DNA of 64,000 nucleotides from Pedobacter psychrotolerans. Its GTDB lineage: Bacteria > Bacteroidota > Bacteroidia > Sphingobacteriales > Sphingobacteriaceae. The notes under the pieces were generated by a model. The model had not been told where the DNA came from. It made no database searches and saw only the letters and a program-made list of their open reading frames with translations. The first letter of the stretch is position 1. Each line of letters begins with the position of its first letter. The position numbers were made by a program, and so were the translations under genes. Shown in pieces: positions 1 to 8,830 of this stretch. The stretch is from positions 808,450-872,449 of the forward strand of contig NZ_SLWO01000001.1 in the NCBI RefSeq assembly GCF_004340665.1, read 5' to 3'.

Positions 1-90
1 CTACTTATTTTTGGCTTAACGCTGTTAACAATAGCTTTCGTATTTAAAAAGGGAATTGAACTTAAAAAGGAAAGTGACTTAACCATATAA
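1..90 (+). CDS. DUF2975-like membrane protein, C-terminal end (partial)
   Basis: The window opens inside a reading frame whose last 29 codons end in TAA at 88-90. The residues are a hydrophobic stretch (about 13 residues) followed by a charged tail, as at the end of a membrane helix. It stops 3 nt before an HTH gene of the YozG type, and small DUF2975 membrane proteins very commonly precede such regulators in Bacteroidota and Firmicutes. The family call therefore rests on context plus the membrane tail; most of the gene lies outside the window. Confidence 0.55.
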   Translation, partial: LLIFGLTLLTIAFVFKKGIELKKESDLTI

Positions 91-93
91 TTC

Positions 94-300
94 ATGCCAA
101 TTATTATAAATCTAGATGTAATGCTTGCACGTCGCAAAATGTCGCTTACGCAATTGAGTGAGTTGGTTGGGATTACCATGTCTAATTTATCGATTCTTAA
201 AACCGGAAAAGCAAAAGCCATTCGTTTGGAAACGCTCGAATCCATCTGCAAAGTTTTAGATTGTCAACCTGGAGATATATTAGAGTTCCGGTTCGAATAG
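94..300 (+). CDS. Cro/C1-type HTH regulator, YozG-like
   Basis: This 68-residue protein is essentially one helix-turn-helix domain. Residues about 17-45 form the HTH (LTQLSELVGITMSNLSILKTG) and the C-terminus carries the LESICKVLDCQPGDILEF signature of the small XRE/YozG family. It is probably a DNA-binding autoregulator of the two-gene unit with the membrane protein ending at 90; 3 nt separate them, which points to co-transcription. The ATG at 94 is the only sensible start. What signal the pair responds to is unknown. Confidence 0.85.
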   Translation: MPIIINLDVMLARRKMSLTQLSELVGITMSNLSILKTGKAKAIRLETLESICKVLDCQPGDILEFRFE

Positions 301-359
301 CTTTAAGCGTTTAGATTAGAATAGCCAGCATTAAGCTTAATCAAAAATAAATAATGTCA

Positions 360-394
360 AAAGGGTCTGTCCATAAATTATGGACAGACCCTTT
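360..394. terminator. Bidirectional terminator between the HTH gene and clpB
   Basis: A perfect 15-bp inverted repeat (360-374 with 380-394, arms AAAGGGTCTGTCCAT and ATGGACAGACCCTTT) with a 5-nt loop sits between two convergent genes. Each arm ends in A/T runs, so it can terminate on both strands. Confidence 0.85.
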
Positions 395-416
395 AACACA
401 ACATAAACCTAACTTA

Positions 417-3017
417 TTAATCCTCTTTCTGATTCAGAAACACAAAGTTATGATCGAACATATCTAACTTAATTTTGCTGTCCTTGTCTATTTTACCTGC
501 TAATATCTCTTTCGACAACTCATTTAAGATTCTTTTCTGAATAACTCGTTTAAGTGGTCTTGCACCGAATTGTGGATCGTAACCCAGCTGTGCCAGCCAA
601 TCCAGGGCCTCATCACTGGCTTCCATCTCAATTCCCATCTCGGCCAGCGTTTGTTTTACCTGTCTGAATTGTAAGGCAACAATATTTCTGATCTCACTAC
701 GGTTCAGCGGTGTGAACATAATCAATTCATCAATACGGTTTAAAAACTCCGGACGAATGGTTTGTTTCAATACTTCAAACAATTCGTTTTTCGTTTTTGC
801 AATTACTTCATCACGGTTCTCATCACTTAAATCTTTAAAATTATCTTGAATTAAGTGTGCACCAATGTTTGAGGTCATGATGATGATCGTATTTTTAAAA
901 TTAACCGTCCTGCCTTTGTTATCCGTTAAGCGGCCATCATCCAAAACCTGAAGCAAGATGTTGAATACATCAGGATGTGCTTTTTCAATCTCATCCAATA
1001 GTACTACCGAATAAGGTTTGCGTCTTACAGCTTCGGTAAGCTGACCACCTTCATCATAACCCACATATCCTGGAGGCGCTCCAATTAGGCGAGAAACGGC
1101 ATGGCGTTCCTGATATTCACTCATATCAATTCTGGTCATTGCATTTTCATCATTAAATAAAAATTCTGCTAATGCTTTAGCCAGCTCAGTTTTACCCACA
1201 CCTGTAGTTCCTAAGAAAATGAATGAGCCAATCGGTTTACGCTTATCCTGTAAGCCGGCACGTGAGCGACGGATCGCATCAGAAATCGCCTCAATGGCTT
1301 CATCTTGTCCGGCAACACGCTGATGTAACTCATCTTCTAAATGAAGCAGTTTCTCACGCTCGCTAGCAATTAATTTAGTAACCGGAATACCAGTCCAACG
1401 ACCAACCACACCTGCAATGTCATCAGCAGTAACTTCTTCTTTAAGCATTCTGCTGTCTGTTTGCTGGCTTTCGAGATCTGCCTTTAATTTCTCCACCTGA
1501 TCCTGAGCTTCTTTTATTTTTCCATAACGGATCTCAGCAACCTTTCCATAATCTCCGGCACGTTCAGCCTGCTCGGCCTCTAATTTATAATGCTCAATTT
1601 GTTCCAGCTGATTATTTACCGCATCAACAAGGTCTTTTTCACCTTGCCATTTTGCTTTAAATTCATCACGCTCTGCCGATAGGTTGGCAATCTCTTCGGA
1701 TAACTCCTGTACTTTACGGTCATCTTTTTCCCTTTTGATGGCTTCACGCTCAATTTCCAGACGCATGATTTCCCGATCTAAGGCATCTACATTTTCTGGA
1801 ACACTATCCATTTCCATTCGTAGTTTAGAGGCTGCCTCATCCATTAAATCGATGGCTTTATCTGGCAAGAAACGATCTGCAATATAACGTTGACTCATTT
1901 CTACCGCTGCAATAATGGCTTCGTCTTTGATCCGTACTTTATGATGTGTTTCATAACGCTCCTTCAATCCACGAAGGATAGAAATGGCATCCTGCGTATC
2001 TGGCTCTTCTACCATTACCTTTTGGAAACGGCGTTCAAGTGCTTTATCTTTCTCTAAATATTTTTGATACTCATCTAAAGTGGTCGCACCAATGGCTCTT
2101 AATTCGCCTCGGGCTAAAGCAGGTTTTAAGATATTGGCCGCATCCATCGCACCTTCACCACCTCCGGCACCAACCAGCGTGTGGATCTCATCAATAAAGA
2201 GCACAATGTCTCCATCGCTTTGCGAAACTTCTTTAACAACTGCTTTCAAACGCTCCTCAAATTCGCCTTTATATTTTGCGCCGGCAATTAAAGCACCCAT
2301 ATCCAAAGAGAAAACGGTTTTGCTTTTTAAGTTTTCAGGTACATCACCTTTAATAATTCTAAAGGCAATCCCTTCGGCGATAGCAGTTTTACCTACACCT
2401 GGTTCTCCAATTAAAATAGGGTTGTTCTTCGTTCTGCGGGATAAAATCTGAATGACCCGACGAATTTCTTCGTCACGACCAATTACGGGATCCAGCTTTC
2501 CACTTTCCGCATATTCATTTAAGTTGCGGGCATATTTGCTGAGGGCCTGATAAGTGGCTTCTGCATTCTGATCAGTTACCCTGTTATCTCCACGCAAAGA
2601 AACAATCGCTTTTTTAAGGTCTTTTTCGTTTACACCTTGTTCCTTTAAAAGTTTTGCAGTGCTATCATTTACGGCTAAAATCCCTAATAAAAGGTGTTCC
2701 ACCGATACAAATTCATCTTTAAATTCCTTTAAAAATGTTTGTGCTTTTTGTAAAACGCTGTTGGTATTAGATGACAGGTAAACGTTACTACCGCTTACTT
2801 TTGGAAACTTGGCGATTTCAGTTTCTAAATTCTGATTCAGGGAATTCAGATTTACGTTTAATTTCTTTAATACGTAAGAAACTACATTTTCATCAACAGT
2901 AAGCAGACCTTTAAGAAGATGTGCTGTTTCAATAGCTTGTTGCTGATTGCCTTGGGCTATTTCAGAAGCCTGTTGAATCGCTTCCTGGGCTTTTATAGTG
3001 AAATTGTTGAAGTTCAT
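417..3017 (-). CDS. clpB: ATP-dependent disaggregase ClpB
   Basis: Full-length 866-residue Hsp100 chaperone that threads aggregated proteins through a hexameric ring with DnaK's help. The order is typical: an N-terminal Clp repeat domain (1-145), the first AAA+ module with Walker A GEPGVGKT at 204-211, a long coiled-coil middle domain (about 400-530) rich in Glu/Lys that separates ClpB from ClpA/ClpC, and a second AAA+ module with GTTGVGKTE near 605. The C-terminal D2 small domain is intact ([12 protein letters not shown]). It stands alone between terminators. No CIRCE or CtsR-like operator was evident upstream, so heat regulation is not visible from sequence. Confidence 0.98.
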   Translation of the reverse strand: MNFNNFTIKAQEAIQQASEIAQGNQQQAIETAHLLKGLLTVDENVVSYVLKKLNVNLNSLNQNLETEIAKFPKVSGSNVYLSSNTNSVLQKAQTFLKEFKDEFVSVEHLLLGILAVNDSTAKLLKEQGVNEKDLKKAIVSLRGDNRVTDQNAEATYQALSKYARNLNEYAESGKLDPVIGRDEEIRRVIQILSRRTKNNPILIGEPGVGKTAIAEGIAFRIIKGDVPENLKSKTVFSLDMGALIAGAKYKGEFEERLKAVVKEVSQSDGDIVLFIDEIHTLVGAGGGEGAMDAANILKPALARGELRAIGATTLDEYQKYLEKDKALERRFQKVMVEEPDTQDAISILRGLKERYETHHKVRIKDEAIIAAVEMSQRYIADRFLPDKAIDLMDEAASKLRMEMDSVPENVDALDREIMRLEIEREAIKREKDDRKVQELSEEIANLSAERDEFKAKWQGEKDLVDAVNNQLEQIEHYKLEAEQAERAGDYGKVAEIRYGKIKEAQDQVEKLKADLESQQTDSRMLKEEVTADDIAGVVGRWTGIPVTKLIASEREKLLHLEDELHQRVAGQDEAIEAISDAIRRSRAGLQDKRKPIGSFIFLGTTGVGKTELAKALAEFLFNDENAMTRIDMSEYQERHAVSRLIGAPPGYVGYDEGGQLTEAVRRKPYSVVLLDEIEKAHPDVFNILLQVLDDGRLTDNKGRTVNFKNTIIIMTSNIGAHLIQDNFKDLSDENRDEVIAKTKNELFEVLKQTIRPEFLNRIDELIMFTPLNRSEIRNIVALQFRQVKQTLAEMGIEMEASDEALDWLAQLGYDPQFGARPLKRVIQKRILNELSKEILAGKIDKDSKIKLDMFDHNFVFLNQKED

Positions 3018-3236
3018 ACTTTCCTTTTGATCAAAACAGATGCCATGTCTATTTAGATTTCTGAATCGGAAATTTTGTCGCTTTATTATTTAATTTTATG
3101 ACTAAAATTCTGATTTATAGCATTTTATGCTGAATTTTTGTCGTGTTTATTCCTAAACCTCATTGTAAAACCAGTGAGACTTTTTAAAATGCCGATCTGT
3201 TTAACCAACATTAATGAAAATTTCATGCATAAAAAA

Positions 3237-3257
3237 AGCGAAGAAAAAATCCTCGCT
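3237..3257 (-). terminator. Minus-strand terminator downstream of the SRPBCC gene
   Basis: On the minus strand AGCGA (3253-3257) pairs with TCGCT (3237-3241) and is followed by a run of T (A run at 3231-3237 on plus). It would end the transcript of the gene at 3304-3702 before clpB. Confidence 0.6.
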
Positions 3258-3303
3258 ATATGTTAATGCAACTGCTGAATAAAAATTCAGCACGATCAAT
3301 TAA

Positions 3304-3702
3304 TTATCCTAAAATATCTTTTAATCGCTCTGTTTGATGATCAACTAATTTTTGTAGTGGGCCAGAAGCCAACATTTTCATCATCATATTTAAATCTGCA
3401 GTAATGATGTGTTTTGCAGTTGTTGTTCCGTCGCCATTATCCGTTACCGTCCATTTTAATTCAACTTCAAAAGGTGCTTTTTCAGTAGGGATAGCTGTTA
3501 ATTCTTGATTTTCTACGCGATTGGAAATTTTAATAGCCAGTTTGGCCATATTCTGAATGGTAAAACGTGCCTCATCTTCTGTTGATTCCCAGTTGTAAAT
3601 ATTCTCAGGCATCAATCTTTGATGGTTATTCATATTAGAGAGAAAAGCATAAACCTCGGCAACAGGTTTGTTTACATCTACAGTGCTTTCAATAATTGTC
3701 AT
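3304..3702 (-). CDS. SRPBCC-fold (START/polyketide-cyclase-like) protein
   Basis: A 132-residue cytosolic protein starting TIIESTVDVNKPVAEVYAFL, the usual first strand and helix of the SRPBCC ligand-binding fold. It continues through alternating beta-strands and ends with a long amphipathic helix (GPLQKLVDHQTERLKDIL). The family binds hydrophobic ligands in a deep pocket; many are coenzyme Q-binding or stress-related, and this one cannot be placed further. It lies about 43 nt downstream of pyrE on the same strand, so it is probably the second gene of that transcript. Start supported by the family N-terminus. Confidence 0.8.
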   Translation of the reverse strand: MTIIESTVDVNKPVAEVYAFLSNMNNHQRLMPENIYNWESTEDEARFTIQNMAKLAIKISNRVENQELTAIPTEKAPFEVELKWTVTDNGDGTTTAKHIITADLNMMMKMLASGPLQKLVDHQTERLKDILG

Positions 3703-3745
3703 TGTGTTTTTTTAAGGTTATTTTATATTTGGTTGGTGGAAATTC

Positions 3746-4396
3746 TTAACTTAATGTTTGTCCCCATTCAGACGGATTTAAGCGCCACTTGCTTAACAAT
3801 TCCATATCGCTTTTTGCAATAATGCTGTGCTCTGCAGCATAATCAATTAATGCGGCATAGTTAGATAGGGTAAGATAGCGGCATTTTGCAGCTGTAAAGT
3901 TTTCATCTGCTTTTTCAAATCCATAGGTGAAGATTGCAGCTAAGCCGGCAACTGATAAACCAGCTGATCTCAATGCTTCAACAGCTTGTAAACTGCTTTT
4001 TCCGGTAGAGATTAAATCTTCAATGACCACTACGCGTTGTCCATCTACAACTTCACCTTCTATTAAACTTCCGGTTCCATGCTCCTTTGCTTTCGCTCTT
4101 ACATAAATAAAGGGAAGACCAAGCTCCTGTGCAACCAATACGCCTTGTGGAATACCGGCAGTAGCAACACCTGCAATAACATCAACGGATCCAAACTCTT
4201 CCTGTATAGCTTGAGCTAGTTTCTGACGGATGTATGTTCTAACCTGAGGATGGGAAAGGGTAATGCGGTTATCGCAATAAATCGGCGACTTCCAACCAGA
4301 TGCCCAGGTAAAAGGATTATTAGGTTGTAATTTAATTGCCTTTATTTGTAATAAAAATTCCGCTACCTTTAATTCAATATCACTTTTATTATACAT
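3746..4396 (-). CDS. pyrE: Orotate phosphoribosyltransferase
   Basis: A 216-residue enzyme of de novo pyrimidine synthesis that joins orotate to PRPP to give OMP; PyrF, at 22.5 kb in this window, takes the next step. The PRPP-binding loop VVVIEDLISTGKSS is visible around residue 125, and the substrate region ASGWKSPIYCDNR near residue 35. Its ATG (CAT at 4394-4396) overlaps the ATG of the divergent NUDIX gene at 4395-4397 by two bases. A perfect minus-strand -7 box, TAATTTTG at 4408-4401, ends four nucleotides before this ATG. The message is therefore predicted to be leaderless, with its promoter lying inside the NUDIX coding sequence. Confidence 0.97.
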   Translation of the reverse strand: MYNKSDIELKVAEFLLQIKAIKLQPNNPFTWASGWKSPIYCDNRITLSHPQVRTYIRQKLAQAIQEEFGSVDVIAGVATAGIPQGVLVAQELGLPFIYVRAKAKEHGTGSLIEGEVVDGQRVVVIEDLISTGKSSLQAVEALRSAGLSVAGLAAIFTYGFEKADENFTAAKCRYLTLSNYAALIDYAAEHSIIAKSDMELLSKWRLNPSEWGQTLS

Positions 4397-5006
4397 GGCC
4401 CAAAATTACAGAATTTATATTAACGATAACACTTTGTTTATATCAGATGTTTTACCAGATCAGAAGGAAAAGATTCAACAACTTGAATTTCAAGATTTTG
4501 ATTTGCAAACATTTTATAAAAAATTAAAGAATGGCTCAAAGAAAAGTTACTTGTTTTTAACTAAAAATCCGGAGGATACATTTAAAAAGCTCAAAAAGAA
4601 TTGTGAGATCATTAAGGCCGCTGGTGGTTTGGTAGAGAGTGCTAATGGAAATTTCTTATTTATTTTCAGAAATAAAAAGTGGGATTTACCAAAAGGAAAG
4701 CTAGAATTAGGCGAAAGCATGAAGGAAGCAGCCGTTAGGGAAGTGGAAGAGGAATGTGGGATTAAAATATTTAAACGCGAGGAAAAGCTTTGCAAAACGT
4801 ACCATGTTTACCCAAATGGATCTAAAATGGTCATTAAAAAAACAAACTGGTATAAGATGAAGGTTAAAGGGGAGCCAAAGTTAATTCCACAAAAGGAGGA
4901 GGGTATTGATGAAGCCGTTTGGCTGGATAAAAATCATCTGGCTCCTGTGGTTAAAAATACTTTTCCGTCGATTATGGATGTAATGAGGGCCGGAGGAATA
5001 CTGTAA
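4395..5006 (+). CDS. NUDIX hydrolase
   Basis: A 203-residue protein with a complete Nudix box at residues 101-123: G101, then GESMKEAAVREVEEECGI, matching GX5EX7REUXEEXGU. Nudix enzymes hydrolyse nucleoside diphosphates linked to another moiety. The first 75 residues, before the Nudix fold, are an extra N-terminal segment seen in Bacteroidota versions next to pyrE. Substrate unknown. The start MAQNYRIYINDN fits these relatives and forces a two-base overlap with the pyrE start. A nucleotide-pool-cleaning role beside pyrE is an inference from neighbourhood. Confidence 0.9.
   Translation: MAQNYRIYINDNTLFISDVLPDQKEKIQQLEFQDFDLQTFYKKLKNGSKKSYLFLTKNPEDTFKKLKKNCEIIKAAGGLVESANGNFLFIFRNKKWDLPKGKLELGESMKEAAVREVEEECGIKIFKREEKLCKTYHVYPNGSKMVIKKTNWYKMKVKGEPKLIPQKEEGIDEAVWLDKNHLAPVVKNTFPSIMDVMRAGGIL
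4401..4408 (-). promoter_or_regulatory. -7 box of pyrE inside the NUDIX gene
   Basis: Plus-strand CAAAATTA reads TAATTTTG on the minus strand, a perfect match to the Bacteroidota -7 consensus TAnnTTTG. It ends 4 nt before the pyrE ATG. No clear TTTG -33 box was seen. Confidence 0.6.
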
Positions 5007-5094
5007 TGATATTTTTTAAGGCGATCGATAACAGCATCCTTTTTTAAGGAGGTATGTCCGCAGAGTGGGATGAATTGTCCTGCAGAGTTTAGTC

Positions 5095-5335
5095 CAGTAC
5101 CTTTTTATATAGATCCTGAAACAAGTTCAGGAAGACGATCCCTCGAACGGAATCGTAATTGCGAGGAGGTACGACAAAGCAATCTGTTTCACAAAAATCC
5201 GCGCTGCAGATTGCTTCGCAATGACGGTCTTTTTAAGTAGAATCCTCAACCCACTCGTCATGCTGAATTTTAGTTCAGCATCTTTTTTGATAAGATCTTT
5301 AGATAAGTTCAGGAAGACGATTCTAAGTAAAGAAA
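5095..5335. repeat. Interspersed intergenic repeat (copy 1)
   Basis: This gene-free gap (5007-5338) holds a mosaic of short palindromic phrases: CCTGAAACAAGTTCAGGA near 5116, GCAATGACGGTCTTTTTAAG near 5217, and CGTCATGCTGAA paired with TTCAGCATC across 5258-5283. The last 130 bases recur, inverted, at 63870-64000, and a short piece recurs near 11300. It is a non-coding REP-like family that seems to spread in intergenic space. The open frame over 5221-5415 is a by-product of the repeat and the coaD antisense and is not reported as a gene. Confidence 0.75.
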
Positions 5336-5338
5336 AGC

Positions 5339-5800
5339 CTACAAAAAGCCTAAAGCTTCTTTCGGTACAAAAGGGCTTACATCACCCTGGTTTCTTAAAA
5401 TATCACGAACAATAGTCGAGCTGATGGCTGAATATTCTGGTTTGCTCAGAAGTAAAATAGTTTCTACCTCTGGCATCATAGTTTGATTAATCTGAGCAAT
5501 GGCTCTTTCATATTCAAAATCTGATGCTGAACGAATACCACGAACCATATAAGTGGCATTGATTTTTCTGCAAAAATCAACAGTTAATCCCTGATAGGTT
5601 TGTATTTCGATATTTTTATAATCTGCGAAGACAGTTTCTAAAATTTGTAACCGTTGTTCGGCGGTGAGAAAATTTTGCTTGGAGCTGTTTAATCCGATTC
5701 CGATTACTATTTTATCAAAGAGGGGAGTGGCACGTTGCAGAATGTTTACGTGTGCAATGGTAATCGGATCAAATGAACCAGGAAATAGCGCTATTTTCAT
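5339..5800 (-). CDS. coaD: Phosphopantetheine adenylyltransferase
   Basis: A 153-residue nucleotidyltransferase that transfers AMP from ATP to 4'-phosphopantetheine, the penultimate step of coenzyme A synthesis. The N-terminus MKIALFPGSFDPITIAHVNI holds the T/HxGH-type ATP-binding motif (here TIAH). The ISSTIVRD motif that binds the nucleotide is near residue 128. Two ATGs are adjacent (5803 and 5800). The second is chosen because it gives the normal family start and because the perfect -7 box at 5812-5805 predicts transcription to begin at it. Confidence 0.96.
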   Translation of the reverse strand: MKIALFPGSFDPITIAHVNILQRATPLFDKIVIGIGLNSSKQNFLTAEQRLQILETVFADYKNIEIQTYQGLTVDFCRKINATYMVRGIRSASDFEYERAIAQINQTMMPEVETILLLSKPEYSAISSTIVRDILRNQGDVSPFVPKEALGFL

Positions 5801-5804
5801 CATT

Positions 5805-5812
5805 CAAATATA
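5805..5812 (-). promoter_or_regulatory. -7 box of coaD
   Basis: CAAATATA on plus is TATATTTG on minus, a perfect TAnnTTTG. It ends 4 nt before the ATG at 5800 and overlaps the space before the alternative ATG at 5803, so it favours the downstream start and a leaderless message. Confidence 0.6.
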
Positions 5813-5955
5813 GATTTTTAAGCGGAAAGGTGAAATCTTTTAAGCTTAATTAAGTGCTACTTACAAAGATTTCTCCACTGCGGTCGAAATGACGACTGTT
5901 TATTTATAATTTAAAACTTGGTGCGCTCTGCGAAAACCCTTAGTGGCCTCAGCGG

Positions 5956-6492
5956 TTAAACATATTCAAAAAAACTAAAAGATGAGTTTCCGTATTTTCG
6001 CGTTTCGGTATACCCGGGCTGGCTATTGAGTTTCATGTTACTTTGATGCTCAACCACTAATAATCCGTCAGGCTTAAGCAATTGCTGTTCTTGTACCAGA
6101 ATAGGAAGTTGTGGAATATTTGGCATATTATAAGGTGGATCAGCAAAAATTAAATCGTAAGCACCTGTCATTTGCTTCAGTATTTTAAAAACATCACCCT
6201 TACGCACTTCCACCTGATTAAATTCATATTTCTGTGCAGCGCTTTTTACCCAATTCACACAACCGTAGTCCATATCTACCGCTAAAATTTTTTCTGCATT
6301 TCGGGATGCAAATTCAAAAGTCAGGTTTCCTGTTCCGCAGAATAAATCAAGCACGGTGCAGGTATCAAAATCAAATCTGTTATTTAAAATATTAAAAAGT
6401 GCCTCTTTGGCCATATCCGTAGTGGGGCGGACAGGTAGATTTGCAGGTGGCTGCAAACGGATACCTTTCAGTTTACCTCCAATTATTCGCAT
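5956..6492 (-). CDS. rsmD: 16S rRNA (guanine-N2) methyltransferase RsmD
   Basis: A 178-residue Rossmann-fold enzyme that methylates G966 of 16S rRNA using SAM. It has the hallmark N-terminus MRIIGGKLKGIRLQPP, the SAM-binding motif VLDLFCGTGNLTFEFASR (about 45-62) and the catalytic DPPY motif (IFADPPYNMP near 118). Its start overlaps the end of the DUF3822 gene by 10 bases, so the two are translationally coupled on one transcript. This rsmD-DUF3822 pairing is conserved in Bacteroidota. Confidence 0.95.
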   Translation of the reverse strand: MRIIGGKLKGIRLQPPANLPVRPTTDMAKEALFNILNNRFDFDTCTVLDLFCGTGNLTFEFASRNAEKILAVDMDYGCVNWVKSAAQKYEFNQVEVRKGDVFKILKQMTGAYDLIFADPPYNMPNIPQLPILVQEQQLLKPDGLLVVEHQSNMKLNSQPGYTETRKYGNSSFSFFEYV

Positions 6493-7289
6493 AAACTTAG
6501 AGCAAGTAAGCCGCTAAAATAGTGTTTAGGCATATCGGCCAGCAATTCACAATTTTGTTTTTCAGCAGGAAGGAAGAAGTATAGGTTATTAAAATATTTT
6601 AGCAGTGTATTGTAATAGTCATCATCTTCATTAATAATCCCCTGAAGATATACTGGCACAGATTCAGTGAGGCCCAACTGTTCCATGATTAATAATAGGA
6701 AATAATTAAATTCTTCGGCAGTTTCCGCTGAATAATGATTCTGGAAATTGATTTTCTTATCCTTTGCAAATAAAACATTAAATGAAGATGCTGTAAAGTC
6801 GATTAATAAAGCATCACCAGACAATTGTCTAAACAAAGCAAGCAAAGGTGAAGAATGTGGATAAACAACAGCGTTTTCTGGAAGTTCTTGTTCTATCTTT
6901 TCTTCAAAAGAGAAAACAGTATTAAAACCAAGATGCTCATGGTGTTTGCTGTAAATCTTTCCATCAGAACTTAAAAAATTGGTATAAATAGATAAATCAT
7001 CAGCATTAAACCATTCATTAGGAATAAAGACAAAATTTGAGGTATGTATGGCAGCTTTTACAGATTCATACGATTGAGATAAATAACGATCTGCTTTAAA
7101 AGCATCCTTTAAAACATGTGGCAAATCTTCACAACCTTGCTGATCAAATATTACCTTAACTTGCTTGGAGTCCTGATCAACCACTGCATATGAAAAACTA
7201 TCGTTTGTTATTTTTAATAATAACTGATAGTTTACTGATGCATCAGCTTTAAAATCCGGGTCTACCAATAATAGGCTGTTATTCCTCAT
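6483..7289 (-). CDS. DUF3822 family protein
   Basis: A 268-residue protein with no signal peptide or membrane span, found across Bacteroidota directly upstream of rsmD. It has an actin-like ATPase look: two repeated alpha/beta halves, with FSYAVVDQDSKQVKV early and ALLIDFTASSFNVLFAKDKK near residue 165, reminiscent of strand-turn-strand nucleotide-binding elements in Hsp70/PilM-type folds. That fold suggestion is inference. Function unknown. A perfect -7 box (minus strand, 7302-7295) ends 5 nt before its ATG. Confidence 0.8.
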   Translation of the reverse strand: MRNNSLLLVDPDFKADASVNYQLLLKITNDSFSYAVVDQDSKQVKVIFDQQGCEDLPHVLKDAFKADRYLSQSYESVKAAIHTSNFVFIPNEWFNADDLSIYTNFLSSDGKIYSKHHEHLGFNTVFSFEEKIEQELPENAVVYPHSSPLLALFRQLSGDALLIDFTASSFNVLFAKDKKINFQNHYSAETAEEFNYFLLLIMEQLGLTESVPVYLQGIINEDDDYYNTLLKYFNNLYFFLPAEKQNCELLADMPKHYFSGLLALSLCE

Positions 7290-7294
7290 TATCG

Positions 7295-7302
7295 CAAAAA
7301 TA
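7295..7302 (-). promoter_or_regulatory. -7 box of the DUF3822-rsmD operon
   Basis: CAAAAATA on plus is TATTTTTG on minus, a perfect TAnnTTTG ending 5 nt before the ATG at 7289. A minus-strand TTTG (CAAA at 7324-7327) lies 21 nt further up and could be the -33 box. Confidence 0.6.
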
Positions 7303-7545
7303 GTGTTTTTTAAAGATTAACTACAAAGTGCAGAGCGTTTTTTCACGAAGTGCTAACAGTTGAGCGGAACGAACGACAACCGTTAATTATTTAATTTATG
7401 AAATGCTCCTCATTAATTGAAAATGATACTTCAATTTTACCCCTTACATTTACTTTTATTACTTAGTATTCATCGTCTAAAAAAAGCAAGAAATCTTTTG
7501 ACCAAAATCAAACTTTCATTTATTAGAAATTTCAAATATTCGGCT

Positions 7546-7553
7546 TAAATTCG
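7546..7553 (+). promoter_or_regulatory. -7 box of the DACNV gene
   Basis: TAAATTCG matches TAnnTTTG at 7 of 8 positions and ends exactly 4 nt before the ATG at 7558, the spacing seen at pyrE, coaD and the Hpt gene. Confidence 0.45.
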
Positions 7554-7557
7554 GAAC

Positions 7558-8697
7558 ATGAGTTATACGTCTACTTATAAAGCCGCGAATACGGTTGCTG
7601 CTAAAATTGAGCAACATTTTATTCGCTTGCATCAAAATGCCGCATCGCAGGGAGAGGTTGATCTGGCTTCTCAGCCTGACAGGAAAACAATAGAGGCATT
7701 GATAGACGTGGCTTTTTGGAGCAGCCTGCGGAAAGAAGAAGGACACTCACCTCGTATATCCGTTGCTTTTTTACCGCCTTCTCAAACTTCAAAACCTTTA
7801 AAATTTGCAAAACCATTACCATTAAACGCCAATACACTTACTAAAATAGCACCGGGTATAGAACGCTCTGGTATTCACTTAGGGGTATGGGAAGAGAATG
7901 GTGAGTTATACATCTGGGGTACAACCTTAAATATTCCCAACTTTTGTTTCGTAGTGGATGTTTCTGAACCCGGATTAATTGTAATTAAACACCGTCGGAT
8001 TTATGGCATTGGAAAATATACCAATGTGGCGGTTTTAAAGGGGGAACAAATCAGAATTGTGGATGATACTTCCTGTACAAATCGTGATTGTCCGCCGATT
8101 TTAAAAGCTTTATTGGATTTAACTGTATTGGCCAGTTGGAATGATCCGATTAACATCCTGATCCAGTTTTCGGTTTCCATGCGTGGGCACGGGCGTGGTG
8201 GTGCTTTATTGATTGTGCCAAAAGAAAATACCAAATGGAAAGATTCAATCATTCAACCTATTCAATACTTAATTGAACCTCCTTTCTGTGGCCTGTCAAA
8301 TTTGGCTAAACAAAGCGGTAACCAGACTGAAATTTTCTCACAGGGTGCGTTAAGGCGAGAAGTAGAACATTTAGCAGGCTTAACCGCTGTTGATGGCGCC
8401 ACCATTATTAATGATCAATTTGATCTAATTGCTTTTGGCGCTAAAATCGGTCGTGCAAAAGGTAAACCTACAGTAGAGCAAATTGCCTTTTCTGAGCCTA
8501 TCGTTGGTGGAGAAGATAAACTGCTGTATCCAGGTCAGCTTGGTGGTACAAGACATTTTTCGGTGGCTCAGTTTGTGAATGATCAACCCGATGCCATTGG
8601 ATTGGTAGCATCGCAGGATGGTCATTTTACGATTTTTAGCTGGAGCAAACAGCAGAAAATGGTCATGGCACACCGGATTGAAACATTATTATTGTAA
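7558..8697 (+). CDS. DACNV sensor plus DAC-like (diadenylate cyclase fold) protein
   Basis: A 379-residue soluble protein that I read as two domains. The N-terminal half (about 1-230) resembles the 'DACNV' domain described as a probable sensor attached to DAC domains. The C-terminal part (about 231-379) shows the two motif regions of DisA_N/DAC cyclases: DGATII at 279-284, and GGTRHFSV at 329-336 where classical enzymes have GTRHR. A strand-rich LVASQDGHFTIFSW follows, in the place of the canonical VSEExG stretch. DAC domains condense two ATP into c-di-AMP. Phe334 replaces the usual second Arg, so activity or product could differ. It is a single gene with its own promoter. The domain reading is by motif only. 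Confidence 0.7.
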   Translation: MSYTSTYKAANTVAAKIEQHFIRLHQNAASQGEVDLASQPDRKTIEALIDVAFWSSLRKEEGHSPRISVAFLPPSQTSKPLKFAKPLPLNANTLTKIAPGIERSGIHLGVWEENGELYIWGTTLNIPNFCFVVDVSEPGLIVIKHRRIYGIGKYTNVAVLKGEQIRIVDDTSCTNRDCPPILKALLDLTVLASWNDPINILIQFSVSMRGHGRGGALLIVPKENTKWKDSIIQPIQYLIEPPFCGLSNLAKQSGNQTEIFSQGALRREVEHLAGLTAVDGATIINDQFDLIAFGAKIGRAKGKPTVEQIAFSEPIVGGEDKLLYPGQLGGTRHFSVAQFVNDQPDAIGLVASQDGHFTIFSWSKQQKMVMAHRIETLLL

Positions 8698-8798
8698 AAT
8701 AAATTGCTTAATTGTTGGATGGTTTTAGTGTTGGAAGGACTCACTGGAAATTTAAATCGTTTATGTATTTTGTAAGGGTTAACATTAAAAAGAGCTAG

Positions 8799-8806
8799 TA
8801 TCTTTG
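8799..8806 (+). promoter_or_regulatory. -7 box of the helicase transcript
   Basis: TATCTTTG is a perfect TAnnTTTG. Transcription would start near 8811-8813, giving an unusually long (about 140 nt) leader before the helicase ATG at 8956. Confidence 0.55.
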
Positions 8807-8830
8807 CCTTTTAAACCGTATTGTAGTGGC

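Noticed and set aside
1684-2451. Plus-strand frames over clpB (and similar frames over rho, ftsK and the RND genes)
   Set aside because: They are antisense shadows of strong genes, with no start signals or family features.
3724-3731. A plus-strand TATATTTG -7 box
   Set aside because: It lies between two minus-strand genes with no plus-strand gene after it; chance match.
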